A program made the position numbers and the translations under genes. Of a stretch of 64,000 nucleotides of DNA, positions 49,153 through 57,793 are shown piece by piece (the stretch's first letter is position 1; the number at the start of each line of letters is the position of its first letter). The stretch covers positions 62,001 to 126,000 of the forward strand of contig NZ_WEGJ01000007.1 in the NCBI RefSeq assembly GCF_009604385.1, in the 5' to 3' direction. Source of the DNA: Streptomyces smaragdinus. Its GTDB lineage: Bacteria; Actinomycetota; Actinomycetes; Streptomycetales; Streptomycetaceae. The notes below the pieces were generated by a model. It saw nothing but the letters and a program-made list of their open reading frames with translations, was not told where the DNA came from and did not search any database.

Positions 49153-49884
49153 CTACACCACTCGCGGCTGCCCCGCATACCCCGCGACCAGCCACTTCGA
49201 CGGCAGTTCGAGCCTCGACCCGTCCGGTCCGAACTCAGTGGTCGCCAGCGGAAGATCCCCTTCCGCGAGCACCTCGAGACCCTCGTCGAGGAACAGCCGG
49301 GGCAGCGCCGCGTCGCTCACCTCGCCCGGCACGATCCCGTGCCCGAGCACCGGCAGCAGCCGGCTCGGCGGACCCCCGGGCCGCTGTGCCAGCCCCATCA
49401 GCACCGGCCTGGCGGCCTCCGCCAGCTCCACCGCGAAGATCCGCCCCCGCGCCCCCGCCAGGGCGGCCAGGCCCCGCACGATCCACGCCCGGTCGGACTC
49501 CGCCGCCTGGTGCAGCACCCCGCGCAGATACACGTTGCAGTCACCCGTCCGCTCACGCAGCCGCGCCACGGCGCCGGGGTCCGCCGCGTCCAGCGGCTCG
49601 TACGAGGACGCCCGGGCACCGTCCGCCGCCCGGGCCCGGGCTATCGCCGCCGCCGACAGGTCCACGCCGCGCACGTCGTCGAACCGCCCGGCGAGGAACC
49701 GGGTCTGCGTCCCGTTGCCGCAGCCCACGTCCACCACCGGCAGCCCGGGCCGGAAGTGGCCGGCGAACAGCGGCAGATGCGTCCCGGCGGCGAGCGGCGG
49801 CGGGGCGTCCCAGAACACCTCGCCCTCCGGGACGTCCTCCCAGTAGCCCTCCCACGCCTTGAGGCTGTCGGTGGACACGCTCAC
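49153..49884 (-). CDS. SAM-dependent methyltransferase
   Basis: The 243-residue protein begins at a GTG with a perfect AGGAGGT 5 nt before. The SAM motif is VVDVGCGNGTQTRFLAGRFD (about 50-69), then VRGVDLSAAAIARARAADGA and VYLRGVLHQAAESDRAWIVR. A conserved N-terminus SLKAWEGYWEDVPEGEVFWD places it with actinobacterial relatives annotated as class I methyltransferases. Substrate is unknown. It is read leftward, ahead of the M55 gene but separated by 59 nt, so it may lead that operon. A 14-bp palindrome precedes its promoter. Confidence 0.85.
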   Translation of the reverse strand: MSVSTDSLKAWEGYWEDVPEGEVFWDAPPPLAAGTHLPLFAGHFRPGLPVVDVGCGNGTQTRFLAGRFDDVRGVDLSAAAIARARAADGARASSYEPLDAADPGAVARLRERTGDCNVYLRGVLHQAAESDRAWIVRGLAALAGARGRIFAVELAEAARPVLMGLAQRPGGPPSRLLPVLGHGIVPGEVSDAALPRLFLDEGLEVLAEGDLPLATTEFGPDGSRLELPSKWLVAGYAGQPRVV

Positions 49885-49909
49885 GGGGTACCTCCTGGTC
49901 GTCCGAATC

Positions 49910-49923
49910 GCGTCGTACGACGC
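49910..49923. promoter_or_regulatory. GCGTCGTACGACGC palindrome upstream of the methyltransferase
   Basis: A perfect 14-bp palindrome with flanking ATCG/GAT bases that extend the dyad with one bulged base, 25 nt before the GTG start. An unlinked regulator probably uses it. The same TCGTA-type half repeats at about 49927-49933 (ATTTACGA). Confidence 0.45.
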
Positions 49924-49988
49924 ACGATTTACGACACCTACCCGTATGCTCCCGGCACATGCCGCCGCCCCCGGGGCTCACGGATGCG

Positions 49989-52394
49989 TCAGCGCGCCCG
50001 CGGCAGCGCCTGCTCGAACCAGACCGACTTGCCGCGCGCGGTCCGCGCCGCGCCCCAGGCCGACGCCAGCCGGCTGACGATCCGCATCCCGCGCCCGAAC
50101 TCGTCCTGCGCCCCGGCCGCCAGCAGCACCGGCGTACCCGGCTCGTCGTCGGTCACCTCGACCTGCAGCGACCTCCCGGACCGCACCAGCCGCAGCCCCA
50201 CCCGCTCACCCGCCCCGTGCCGCACGGCGTTCGCGACGACCTCCCCCACCAGCAGCTCCACCGTGTCGGACGCCTCCGCCAGCCCCCACTCGGCGAGCTG
50301 CCCGCACACCAGCCGGCGGGCCGCCCCCGCCTGCTGCGGCACCCGCTCGAGCCGCCACCCGGCGACGTCCTCGCGGGGGATGCCGTTCAGCCGCGCCATC
50401 AGCAGCGCGACGTCGTCCTTGCGCCCCGTGACCCCCAGCGCGCGGATGATGGTGTCGCAGGCGTCGTCCATCGACGCGGCCGGATGGGCCGCCGACTCGC
50501 ACAGCGTCGCCAGCCGTACGCCGATGTCCTCCCCCCGCACCTCGACCAGCCCGTCGGTGCACAGCACCAGCCGGTCCCCCGGGCCCACCGGGACCCGCGC
50601 CGTCTCGAACGGCACCCCGCCGACCCCGATGGGCGCCCCCGTCGGCACGTCCAGCAGCTCGCTGCGTCCACCGTCGGCCCGTACCAGAACGGGCGGGATG
50701 TGCCCGGCGTTCGACATCAGCAGACACGACTCGACGGGGTCGTAGACGACGTACAGACAGGTCGCCAGATAGTGCTCGCCCAGCCGCTGGGCCAGATCGT
50801 CGAGACTGCGCAGCAGCTGCGCGGGCGGCAGGTCGAGCGCCGCCATCGTCTGTACGGCGGTGCGCAGCTGGCCCATCATCGCCGCCGAGTTCAGCCCGTG
50901 GCCCATCACGTCGCCGACGACCAGCGCGGTGCGCGAGCCGGGGAGCTTCACCGCGTCGAACCAGTCGCCGCCGACGCGGCCGAGCAGGGTGCCGGGCAGA
51001 TAGCGGGTCGCCACGTCGCAGCCGGCCATCCGCGCCTCGACGTGCGGCAGCATGCTGTCCTGCAGCGTCTCGGCGACGTTCTCCTGGTGGGTGTACATCC
51101 GGGCGTTGTCCAGCACCAGCCCGGCGCGGGCGGCGAGCTCCGCCCCGGTGACCCGGTCCATGTCGTTGAAGACGGGGCGCTCGCCGTGCCGCAGCAGGAT
51201 CATGAAGCCCAGCACGACGTTACGGGCCTTCAGCGGGACGACCAGCATCGAACGCCCCGTGATGAGCGGGCGGATGTCCCGTTTCTCGAACTGGGCGGCG
51301 ATCCGGGTGCCCATCTCCTCGCTGATCCGCGGGACGAGCACCGGCTCGCCGGTCGTCATGCACTGAAAGAACGGCGTGTGCACGGGAAAGGGCATCGATT
51401 CGCCGACCGGCACCACGTCGTCCCAGCGGCCCGGCTCGTCGTCGTGCTCCACGGCGACGCGGTGCCACATCGTGGTGGCGTCCGGCGGTCCGTCGGGGAA
51501 GCCCTCGCCGGCGACGACCTGTTCGCGCAGATAGGTGCCGGCGACGTCGGTGAAGCGGGGCACCACGGCGGCGCTCACCTCGTGGATCGTCCGGGCCAGG
51601 TCGAGGGAGGTGCCGATGCGGCCGCTCACCTCGTTGAGGAACTCCAGCCGCTCCCGGACGGCCGCGTACTCGAGGTCCTGCTCCGGGTCCGGTACGGCGG
51701 GTCCCCGCGCGTCGCCGACGGCGGTGTCCGCCTCGGTGCGGGCGCGCCGCTCCTGGCGGACGGCCCGCTGCGAGACGCCCCAGTCCGGCGTGACGGGCAC
51801 CCGGCGCCGGCGGCTGATCTCCAGCACCGGATAGCCGAGGTCGAGCACCTGGGACACCACGCGGCCGCTCTCCGCGGGGCTCATGTTCGGCAGGATCTCC
51901 GGCAGCCGGCGGGCCAGCTCCGCGGCGTCCGGGAACTCGGTGTGCAGCGCGAAGCCGGGGGCGATCCCCTGCCCCCGCGGATCGGCGCCGGTGATCCGGG
52001 CGGTGTCCGCGGCCAGCACCAGCAGCCGCCCGGTCCCCGGCCCGACCAGCGGATAGCCCCACCACAGCACGTCACGGGCGCCCGGCCCGGGGGCGGCGAT
52101 CCGGGCCCGACCGGCGGTCGGATACGCGGCGGGGACACCCTCGAGGTCCAGCTCGGGGCCGTACTCGTCGGTGTAACCGCCCGAGGCCCGGCCGGAACGG
52201 GCGGCGAGGGCCCCGGCGACGGGCATCAGCTCGGCGGCGGGAACGCCCACGGCCTCCTCACGACTGGAACCGAACAGGCGTCTGGCGCCCGAACTCCAGT
52301 GCGTGACGAGCCCGTGCCCGTCCACGACGACGACGCCCAGCGGAATTCTGCCGGGAACCGCGTCCGGGGGCGTGTTGCTCATGCCTGGGGCCAT
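49989..52394 (-). CDS. SpoIIE-type protein phosphatase with PAS, GAF and HATPase domains
   Basis: The 801 residues give four domains in order: a PAS-like sensor (about 10-130, IPLGVVVVDGHGLVTHWSSG), a GAF domain (about 275-430), a PP2C/SpoIIE phosphatase (about 440-640, RVGGDWFDAVKLPGSRTALV, VVGDVMGHGLNSAAMMG and LVLCTDGLVEVRGEDIGVRL) and an RsbW-like kinase domain (about 660-800, VELLVGEVVANAVRHGAGER). It probably dephosphorylates an anti-anti-sigma factor and binds the corresponding antagonist, so it affects an alternative sigma factor. The start at 52394 (MAPGMSNTP) has AAGGAG 8 nt before it. No sigma or STAS gene is adjacent. Confidence 0.94.
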   Translation of the reverse strand: MAPGMSNTPPDAVPGRIPLGVVVVDGHGLVTHWSSGARRLFGSSREEAVGVPAAELMPVAGALAARSGRASGGYTDEYGPELDLEGVPAAYPTAGRARIAAPGPGARDVLWWGYPLVGPGTGRLLVLAADTARITGADPRGQGIAPGFALHTEFPDAAELARRLPEILPNMSPAESGRVVSQVLDLGYPVLEISRRRRVPVTPDWGVSQRAVRQERRARTEADTAVGDARGPAVPDPEQDLEYAAVRERLEFLNEVSGRIGTSLDLARTIHEVSAAVVPRFTDVAGTYLREQVVAGEGFPDGPPDATTMWHRVAVEHDDEPGRWDDVVPVGESMPFPVHTPFFQCMTTGEPVLVPRISEEMGTRIAAQFEKRDIRPLITGRSMLVVPLKARNVVLGFMILLRHGERPVFNDMDRVTGAELAARAGLVLDNARMYTHQENVAETLQDSMLPHVEARMAGCDVATRYLPGTLLGRVGGDWFDAVKLPGSRTALVVGDVMGHGLNSAAMMGQLRTAVQTMAALDLPPAQLLRSLDDLAQRLGEHYLATCLYVVYDPVESCLLMSNAGHIPPVLVRADGGRSELLDVPTGAPIGVGGVPFETARVPVGPGDRLVLCTDGLVEVRGEDIGVRLATLCESAAHPAASMDDACDTIIRALGVTGRKDDVALLMARLNGIPREDVAGWRLERVPQQAGAARRLVCGQLAEWGLAEASDTVELLVGEVVANAVRHGAGERVGLRLVRSGRSLQVEVTDDEPGTPVLLAAGAQDEFGRGMRIVSRLASAWGAARTARGKSVWFEQALPRAR

Positions 52395-52590
52395 GACTCA
52401 GGCTCCTTCAGCGCGTGCACTCCGGTCGGCGAGGGGCTCGCTTACGGACCACAGTAGCCCTGGCCACGGCTCGCCGAGGGGCAACCGCCAATCTCGACCA
52501 GCTAGTTGAAGGTGCGACCACCGGGACCGTGAGTCCCCCAGGTCAGACCACAGATCGCCGTCACCCGCGCCGGCCCCGCCGGCCCCGCGC

Positions 52591-55029
52591 TCAGTCCTCG
52601 TGCGCCAGCTGCACGTCCCGCTCCGTACGCCCGCCGCCCGCGAGCCGCAGCACCGTGGCGACGGGCGGATAACCGGCGGCGATCACGGTGTACTCACCGG
52701 CCGCCAGATCCGTGAAGCGGAATACCCCGTCGTCCCCCGTGGTCCCGGTGTCCACCACGTTCCCCGCGGCGTCGAGCAGCGTCACCCGCGCGTCCTGGAC
52801 CGGACGCCCCCCGGTGCCCCGGACAGTCCCCCGCAGCACCGCCCCGCCGGCCAGCCGCACGTCCTGCCGCGTCTCGCGCGCCGCCCGCACGCTCACCGGC
52901 AGCGCCGCCGGCCGGAAGGCGGGCGCACTGGCGGCGAGGGTGTACTCCCCCGCGACCAGCGCCCCGATCGCGTATCCCCCGTCGGAGTCGCTGCGCGTCG
53001 ACGCGACGACCTCCCCCCGCGCGTCGGTGAGCGTGACGTTGGCGTCACCGAGGGCGGCACCCTCCTCGGTGGTGATCCGCCCCGCGAGCCGACCCGCCCC
53101 GCCGAGCACCAGGTCGACCTCCACCGGGAGCTCCCCGACGGTGACCGTGACGGCCTGCGGCTGGTGCCCGCCGGCGGCGGCGATCAGCGTGTACGAACCG
53201 GAGTCCGGCGCGGGGAGCGTGAACCGCCCGTCCGCCCCGCTCGCGTCCCGCCCGATCTGGCGCCCGCGCACATCGATCAGCGTGAGCGCCGCCCGCGCCA
53301 CGAAGCTGCCGTCCGCGTGCTGCACGGTCCCGCGCACCGCCGGCCCCGCACCGCCGTCCCGCGCGGCGGGCACCGAACCGCCGTCCGTCTCCCCGCCGGC
53401 CGGACGCTCGTAGACGAACCGGTCGTCGTACGCGGAGGGCTCGTCGAAGCCGGACGGCTCGCGGGCATCGTGGGACACGAGGGGTTTCTCCTTCAGACGG
53501 CAGGCGAGCAACAGCCCGAGCACGACGACGGGCACCAGATAGAGGAAGATCCGCGGCATGGCCTCCGCGTAGGCGTGGATGTATCCGTCACGCACCTCGG
53601 GCGGCAGGGCGTGCACCATCTGCGGGGTGATCGACTCGGCGTCGGGCAACGGCTGTCCGGCCCGCCGGGGCACGTCCTCGGCGAGGCGGTCGGCCAGCCG
53701 GTCGAAGAAGAGCGTGCCGAAGACGGCCGCCCCGACGCTGCCGCCGATCTGCCGGAAGTAGTTGTGCGCGCTGGTCGCGGAGCCCATGTCGGCGGGCGGC
53801 ACGGCGTTCTGCACGGCGAGGATCAGCACCGGCAGCACCAGGCCGATCCCCAGGCCCAGCACGGCCATCCAGACGCTGTACGTGGCGCGCGGGGTGTCGG
53901 TCTCGAGCCGCGACAGCAGCCACATGCCGAGCGCGGCGAGGGCGCAGCCGAGGATCGGGTAGATCTTGTAGCGCCCGGTACGGGTGATGAGCTGACCGGA
54001 GGCGACGGAAGCGATGACGACGCCGCCCATCATCGGCAGCATCAGCAGCCCGGACTCCATGGCGCCGGCACCGTCGACCATCTGCAGGAAGGTCGGCAGA
54101 TAGCTCGCCGCGCCGAACAGGGCGATGCCGACGACCGCCCCCACCAGGCTGGTGATGTTGAAGATGCCGATCCGGAAGAGCCGCAGCGGGATGATCGCCT
54201 GCGGGGCGAACCGTTCGACGAGCAGGAACAGCAGCCCGGCGGCCAGCGCCCCCGCGCCCAGCCCCAGGATGACGTCGTCCGTCCACGCGTACTCCATCCC
54301 GCCCCAGCTGGTCAGCAGGACCAGACAGGTCGACGCGACGGCAAGCAGCAGCGCGCCCAGGATGTCCAGCCGGGGCCGGACGGCGGGCCGGGGCAGCTTC
54401 AGCACGACGGCGACGACGGCGAGGGTGACCAGGCCGAAGGGGACGTTGAACCAGAAGCACCAGCGCCAGGAGAGATGGTCCGTGAAGAACCCGCCGAGCA
54501 GCGGTCCGGCCACCGAGGCGAGGCCGAACGAGGCGCCGATCAGGCCCATGTAGCGGCCGCGTTCCCGGGGCGGCACGATGTCCGCCATGATCGCCTGGAC
54601 GCCGATCATCAGCCCGCCGCCGCCCACGCCCTGCACGGCGCGGAAGACGATCAGCGCGTTCATGGAGGGCGACCAGCCGGCCAGCGCGGAGCCCGCCACG
54701 AACACGACGATGGAAACGAGGAAGACACCCTTGCGGCCGAAGAGGTCGCCGAGCTTGCCGTAGACGGGCATGGCGATCGTCGCGGCGAGCAGATACGCGG
54801 TGATCGCCCACGACATGCGGTCCAGGCCGTGGAGTTCGCCGACCACCTCGGGCAGGGCGGTGGCGACGATCATCTGCTCCAGCGCGGCGAGGAGCAGCGC
54901 GAGCATCAGACCGAGAAAGACCAGGCGGACCCGGCGCGGGGCGAGCGGGACGTCGCCGGTGACAGCCACCCGCGGCTCGTCCGTCCCCACCACGCTCGTC
55001 GCCACTGCCACTCCCCGTCGTCCCGCCAT
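52591..55029 (-). CDS. DHA2-type MFS exporter with three C-terminal carboxypeptidase-regulatory-like domains
   Basis: The 812-residue protein starts at ATG 55029 ([16 protein letters not shown]). Residues about 30-505 form an MFS drug/proton antiporter with 14 helices: [60 protein letters not shown], and motif C-like [20 protein letters not shown]. After a 60-residue linker, three repeats of about 80 residues (about 555-635, 640-718, 725-805) each read like CarboxypepD_reg beta-sandwiches, with [40 protein letters not shown] and [20 protein letters not shown] at their starts. The C-terminal tail should be cytoplasmic in this topology, which is odd for such a domain. Substrate is unknown. Confidence 0.9.
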   Translation of the reverse strand: MAGRRGVAVATSVVGTDEPRVAVTGDVPLAPRRVRLVFLGLMLALLLAALEQMIVATALPEVVGELHGLDRMSWAITAYLLAATIAMPVYGKLGDLFGRKGVFLVSIVVFVAGSALAGWSPSMNALIVFRAVQGVGGGGLMIGVQAIMADIVPPRERGRYMGLIGASFGLASVAGPLLGGFFTDHLSWRWCFWFNVPFGLVTLAVVAVVLKLPRPAVRPRLDILGALLLAVASTCLVLLTSWGGMEYAWTDDVILGLGAGALAAGLLFLLVERFAPQAIIPLRLFRIGIFNITSLVGAVVGIALFGAASYLPTFLQMVDGAGAMESGLLMLPMMGGVVIASVASGQLITRTGRYKIYPILGCALAALGMWLLSRLETDTPRATYSVWMAVLGLGIGLVLPVLILAVQNAVPPADMGSATSAHNYFRQIGGSVGAAVFGTLFFDRLADRLAEDVPRRAGQPLPDAESITPQMVHALPPEVRDGYIHAYAEAMPRIFLYLVPVVVLGLLLACRLKEKPLVSHDAREPSGFDEPSAYDDRFVYERPAGGETDGGSVPAARDGGAGPAVRGTVQHADGSFVARAALTLIDVRGRQIGRDASGADGRFTLPAPDSGSYTLIAAAGGHQPQAVTVTVGELPVEVDLVLGGAGRLAGRITTEEGAALGDANVTLTDARGEVVASTRSDSDGGYAIGALVAGEYTLAASAPAFRPAALPVSVRAARETRQDVRLAGGAVLRGTVRGTGGRPVQDARVTLLDAAGNVVDTGTTGDDGVFRFTDLAAGEYTVIAAGYPPVATVLRLAGGGRTERDVQLAHED

Positions 55030-55155
55030 GACCGACGCCCTTTCTCGCACCGGGCGAGGATGGCGGGCAAATGCGGCAACCCGGCTCGGACACGGGGCGC
55101 GTCAGCGGTCGGCGGGGGCGCGCGAGGCGCCCAACTGGGGGTTTACGGTCGTACG

Positions 55156-55187
55156 CGCGGGGCGGGCGGGTCCACACCCGCCCCGCG
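55156..55187. terminator. 11-bp stem-loop terminator after the SRPBCC gene
   Basis: CGCGGGGCGGG (55156-55166) and CCCGCCCCGCG (55177-55187) are exact complements across a 10-nt loop. It is 42 nt beyond the leftward SRPBCC stop and upstream of the MFS start, so it should end SRPBCC transcription. Confidence 0.65.
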
Positions 55188-55228
55188 AAACCACCCGATC
55201 CAGTGATCCGGTGGGACGGCCGTCCGTG

Positions 55229-55672
55229 CTACTTCTCGGTCTCCGCGGCGAGGTTGGCGAGCAGCTCGTCGTAGATCCGGGCGAGTCCCTTGGGGGCGAA
55301 GGTCCGCTCGAAGAACCCGCCGATACCGCCGGCGCCGGTCCAGGTGCTGGTGACGACGACCCGGGCGCGGCCCTCCCCGGCGGGGGTGACGGTCCACTTC
55401 GTCACCATGCTGGAGTTGCGGTCCTTCTCGACCAGTTCGCCGTCGGTGGGTTCGGTGACCTCGACCAGACAGTCCCGTACCCGCTTCTTCGTCGCCTGCA
55501 GCTTCCAGCGCACGAGACTGCCCTCGCCGTCACCGCCCTCGCGGATCTCGAACGCGCTGTAGTTCGCGGGCAGCACCCGCTGCCGCGCCCCGGCGTAGTC
55601 CGCCAGGGCATCGAAGACGTCCTCGGGCTTGGCGCTGATCACGCGCTCGGTGGTGGCTTCGACCTGTCCCAT
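55229..55672 (-). CDS. SRPBCC family protein (polyketide cyclase/dehydrase-like)
   Basis: The 147-residue protein has the START/SRPBCC fold: a curved beta sheet beginning ATTERVISAKPEDVFDALAD (about 6-25), the long central strand EGSLVRWKLQATKKRVRDCL, VTKWTVTPAGEGRARVVVTS and a C-terminal helix (APKGLARIYDELLANLAAET). The pocket is hydrophobic, and the family binds small lipids or polyketide-like ligands. It starts at 55672 (MGQVEATTERVIS). It is divergent from the ECF42 sigma gene across 104 nt, so it might share its regulation. Function is unknown. Confidence 0.88.
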   Translation of the reverse strand: MGQVEATTERVISAKPEDVFDALADYAGARQRVLPANYSAFEIREGGDGEGSLVRWKLQATKKRVRDCLVEVTEPTDGELVEKDRNSSMVTKWTVTPAGEGRARVVVTSTWTGAGGIGGFFERTFAPKGLARIYDELLANLAAETEK

Positions 55673-55776
55673 GACGCAACCCAACCACCCGCCGCCCGTC
55701 CCGACAAATCCCCTGCCCAAGGCTTGACATCGTGTGGTCCGGCGGCTTTGTCGGTGCCGTGCGGCACACTGCGGTC

Positions 55777-56973
55777 ATGGCGGACGTGTCGGCGGCGGTG
55801 GACCGGGTGTGGCGGCGGGAGGCGGCGAGCATGCTCGGCGTGCTCGGCCGGCGGCTGGGCGATCTGGACCTGGCGGAGGAGTCGCTGCAGGACGCCCTCG
55901 ACCGGGCGCTGACCCGCTGGCCGGTGGAGGGGGTGCCGGAGCGGCCGGCGGGCTGGCTGGTCACGACGGCGTGGCGCAAGGCCCTGGACCGGCTGCGGCG
56001 GGAGGCGGCGGGGCGGGACAGGCTCGCGGCGCTGGCCGCCGAGCCGGTGCCGGAGCCGACGGGGGACGACCGGCTCGCGCTGGTCTTCGCGTGCTGTCAT
56101 CCGGCGCTGTCCGAGCCGCATCAGGTGGCGCTGACGCTGCGGGCGGTCAGCGGGCTGACGACGCGGGAGATCGCCGCCGCGTTCCTGCTGCCGGAGGCGA
56201 CGATCGCGCAGCGGCTCGTACGGGCGAAGCGGCGGCTGCGCGAGCGGGGGGTGCGGTTCGAGCCGCCGGTGCCCGGGGAGTACGGGGAGCGGCTGCGGGC
56301 CGTGCTGGCCGTCGTGTATCTGGTGTTCAACGAGGGGTATCTGGCGACGGCCGGGGCGTCGGCCGGCCGCCGGGATCTGGCCCGTGAGGGGGTGGAGCTG
56401 GCGCGGCAGCTGGCGGGGCTGATGCCGGCGGAGCCGGAGGCCGCGGGGCTCGCGGCGCTGCTGGAGCTGCATCAGGCGCGGGCGGCGGGGCGGTTCGACG
56501 ACGGGGGGCGGCTGGTGCTGCTGGAGGACCAGGACCGGGGCGGCTGGGACCGGGCGCTGATCGGTGCGGCGGTGGCCCGGCTGCGGCGCGCGGCGGCCCG
56601 CGACGCCCCCGGCCCGTACCAGCTGCAGGCGGCGATCGCGGCCCAGCACGCGCTGGCGCCGGACTACGGGGCGACGGACTGGAAGGTGATCCGCGAGCTG
56701 TACGACACGCTGCACGCGCTGAGCCCGTCGCCGGTCGTCCTGCTGTCCCGGGCGGTGGCCACGCGGTACGCCGTGGACGCGCGGACGGCGCTCGCCGAGG
56801 TCGACGCCCTCGGCGAGCGCCTGGACGGCTACCGCCTGCTGCACGCAACGCGGGCGGAGCTGCTGCGCGCCCTGGGCCGCGGCCCGGAGGCGGACGCGGC
56901 CACCCGGCGGGCGCTGGCCCTGGCCACCAACCCGGCGGAGCGGGAGCTGCTGTCCCGCCGGCTGGGCGCCTGA
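55777..56973 (+). CDS. ECF42-type RNA polymerase sigma factor with C-terminal extension
   Basis: The 398-residue protein has sigma-2 (about 1-75, VWRREAASMLGVLGRRLGDL) and sigma-4 (about 95-155, HQVALTLRAVSGLTTREIAA then FLLPEATIAQRLVRAKRRLR) domains. A C-terminal TPR-like extension of about 230 residues is characteristic of ECF42. The extension has the group's DxxR motif as DQDR at 251-254, and FNEGYLATAGASAGRRDLAR is a group signature. ECF42 factors lack an anti-sigma factor and are controlled through this extension; they direct transcription of DGPF genes. The adjacent convergent YciI gene is one. TTGACA at 55724-55729 is a possible housekeeping -35 for this gene. Confidence 0.95.
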   Translation: MADVSAAVDRVWRREAASMLGVLGRRLGDLDLAEESLQDALDRALTRWPVEGVPERPAGWLVTTAWRKALDRLRREAAGRDRLAALAAEPVPEPTGDDRLALVFACCHPALSEPHQVALTLRAVSGLTTREIAAAFLLPEATIAQRLVRAKRRLRERGVRFEPPVPGEYGERLRAVLAVVYLVFNEGYLATAGASAGRRDLAREGVELARQLAGLMPAEPEAAGLAALLELHQARAAGRFDDGGRLVLLEDQDRGGWDRALIGAAVARLRRAAARDAPGPYQLQAAIAAQHALAPDYGATDWKVIRELYDTLHALSPSPVVLLSRAVATRYAVDARTALAEVDALGERLDGYRLLHATRAELLRALGRGPEADAATRRALALATNPAERELLSRRLGA

Positions 56974-56980
56974 CGGCCGC

Positions 56981-57337
56981 TCACTGCACGGTGGGCCGGA
57001 CCTCGACGGTCTCCCAGCCCTCGCGGATCCCGGGCCAGCCGGCGGCGACGTTCACGGCGTCGTCGATGTCGTCGGCCCGCAGGATGATGAACCCGCCGAT
57101 GACCTCCTTGAGCTCGAGGTACGGCCCGTCGGTGACGACGGGGAGCCCGTCCTTGTCCGGCGCGAGGGTCTTCGCCTTGCGCGGGGTGTCGAGCTCCGCC
57201 CCGCCGCTCTCGACCTTGCCCTGCTCCCGCCATCTGGTCAGCCATTCGCCCCGGGCGGCGTAGGCCTCCTTCTTCTGCTGGTCGTCCATCGCCTCCCAGG
57301 CGGCTTCGTCGCCGTGGATGAGCATGACGTACTTCAT
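56981..57337 (-). CDS. YciI-like DGPF-family protein, ECF42 partner
   Basis: The 118-residue protein is a ferredoxin-like dimeric alpha-beta fold of the YciI/DGPF family: MKYVMLIHGDEAAWEAMDDQ, then PRKAKTLAPDKDGLPVVTDG, the motif TDGPYLELKEVIGGFIILRA (about 69-88; DGPY instead of DGPF) and DAVNVAAGWPGIREGWETVE. In other Streptomyces such genes are the regulated targets of ECF42 sigma factors. Function is unknown, possibly oxidative-stress-linked. It converges on the sigma gene with 7 nt between stops. A candidate ECF42 promoter lies upstream. Confidence 0.92.
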   Translation of the reverse strand: MKYVMLIHGDEAAWEAMDDQQKKEAYAARGEWLTRWREQGKVESGGAELDTPRKAKTLAPDKDGLPVVTDGPYLELKEVIGGFIILRADDIDDAVNVAAGWPGIREGWETVEVRPTVQ

Positions 57338-57382
57338 GGGACGTGCTCCTTCTCGTGCCGTTCCGTCTGTCTTCCCCGGGAT

Positions 57383-57410
57383 GACGAACGGGACACCGGC
57401 GGAATCGACA
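57383..57410 (-). promoter_or_regulatory. Candidate ECF42 promoter, TGTCGA-N18-CGTC, upstream of the DGPF gene
   Basis: Read on the minus strand, TGTCGA is at 57410-57405 and CGTC at 57386-57383, 18 nt apart, with the DGPF ATG 45 nt beyond. TGTCGA at -35 and a CGTC-like -10 are the form reported for ECF42-controlled genes in streptomycetes. That consensus is from memory and the exact spacing should be checked. Confidence 0.6.
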
Positions 57411-57553
57411 CACGCCCGCGAAGTTTTCTCCGGAACCCCCGGAACGAACAAGGCCTCCCCCGCGTACGGAGGAGGCCGAGGCACAGGGCGCCCGAGATCA
57501 AGGACCGGCGACGGATCACAAAGCGTGCAACCGATGCACCTCGACCGGGAATC

Positions 57554-57622
57554 CCCGGCCGCCGGGAGTCGAACCCGGACCTCTCGTACCAGAAACGAAG
57601 TAACCGTCACCCAGCGCACCGG
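57554..57622 (-). pseudogene. tRNA-Gln-like sequence (anticodon CTG) with defective 5' half
   Basis: Read leftward, CCGGG-TTCGACT-CCCGG (57578-57562) is a perfect 5-bp T arm with canonical loop. Upstream AGGT is a 4-nt variable loop, and TTCGT-TTCTGGT-ACGAG (57599-57583) is a 5-bp anticodon arm with T33, anticodon CTG and G37, as in tRNA-Gln. An acceptor of CCGGTGC and CGGCCGG pairs in 5 of 7 positions, and no D arm can be built from the 16 nt available. No CCA is encoded. It is probably a decayed tRNA. A GCACCGGG/CCCGGTGC hairpin (57616-57635) covers its presumed 5' end. Confidence 0.4.
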
Positions 57623-57748
57623 GCGCCCCCGGTGCCTGAAGTCGTGCATCCGGCGGTCGAGGACCGCCCGGACACGGACCAGCTTAGGCCGAAGCCCCGG
57701 TCCGGCCCCACAGGTTTTCGGGGCGGGGGATCCCACTCGACGCGAAGG

Positions 57749-57760
57749 GAACAGGTGTTC
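57749..57760. promoter_or_regulatory. LexA/SOS-box-like site GAACAGGTGTTC
   Basis: GAAC-N4-GTTC matches the actinobacterial SOS box core exactly, 34 nt ahead of the radical SAM gene's ATG. The mycobacterial homologue Rv2578c was reported in the LexA-regulated set (from memory), which strengthens the call. The flanks are gG and Ct rather than the full TCGAAC/GTTCGA. Confidence 0.65.
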
Positions 57761-57793
57761 TATTCTCAGGTTCGAGCGATACGGGAGGTCCGC

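Larger units (their letters stand above)
57338..57793. other. 456-nt intergenic region with several signals
   Basis: Between the DGPF and radical SAM starts no protein gene is supported. It holds the candidate ECF42 promoter, the tRNA-Gln-like remnant with an overlapping hairpin, and the LexA-box-like site, each listed separately. The stretch 57420-57550 shows nothing else I can name. Confidence 0.6.

Noticed and set aside
49989..52394. An adjacent sigma/anti-sigma/STAS partner set for the phosphatase
   Set aside because: Neither neighbour encodes a sigma factor or STAS protein; any partner is elsewhere.
52395..52590. A small gene between the phosphatase and exporter genes
   Set aside because: The available frame overlaps the exporter end, lacks a ribosome site and has shadow composition.
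57554..57622. A functional tRNA-Gln gene
   Set aside because: The T and anticodon arms are sound but no D arm or paired acceptor exists, so it is listed as a remnant.
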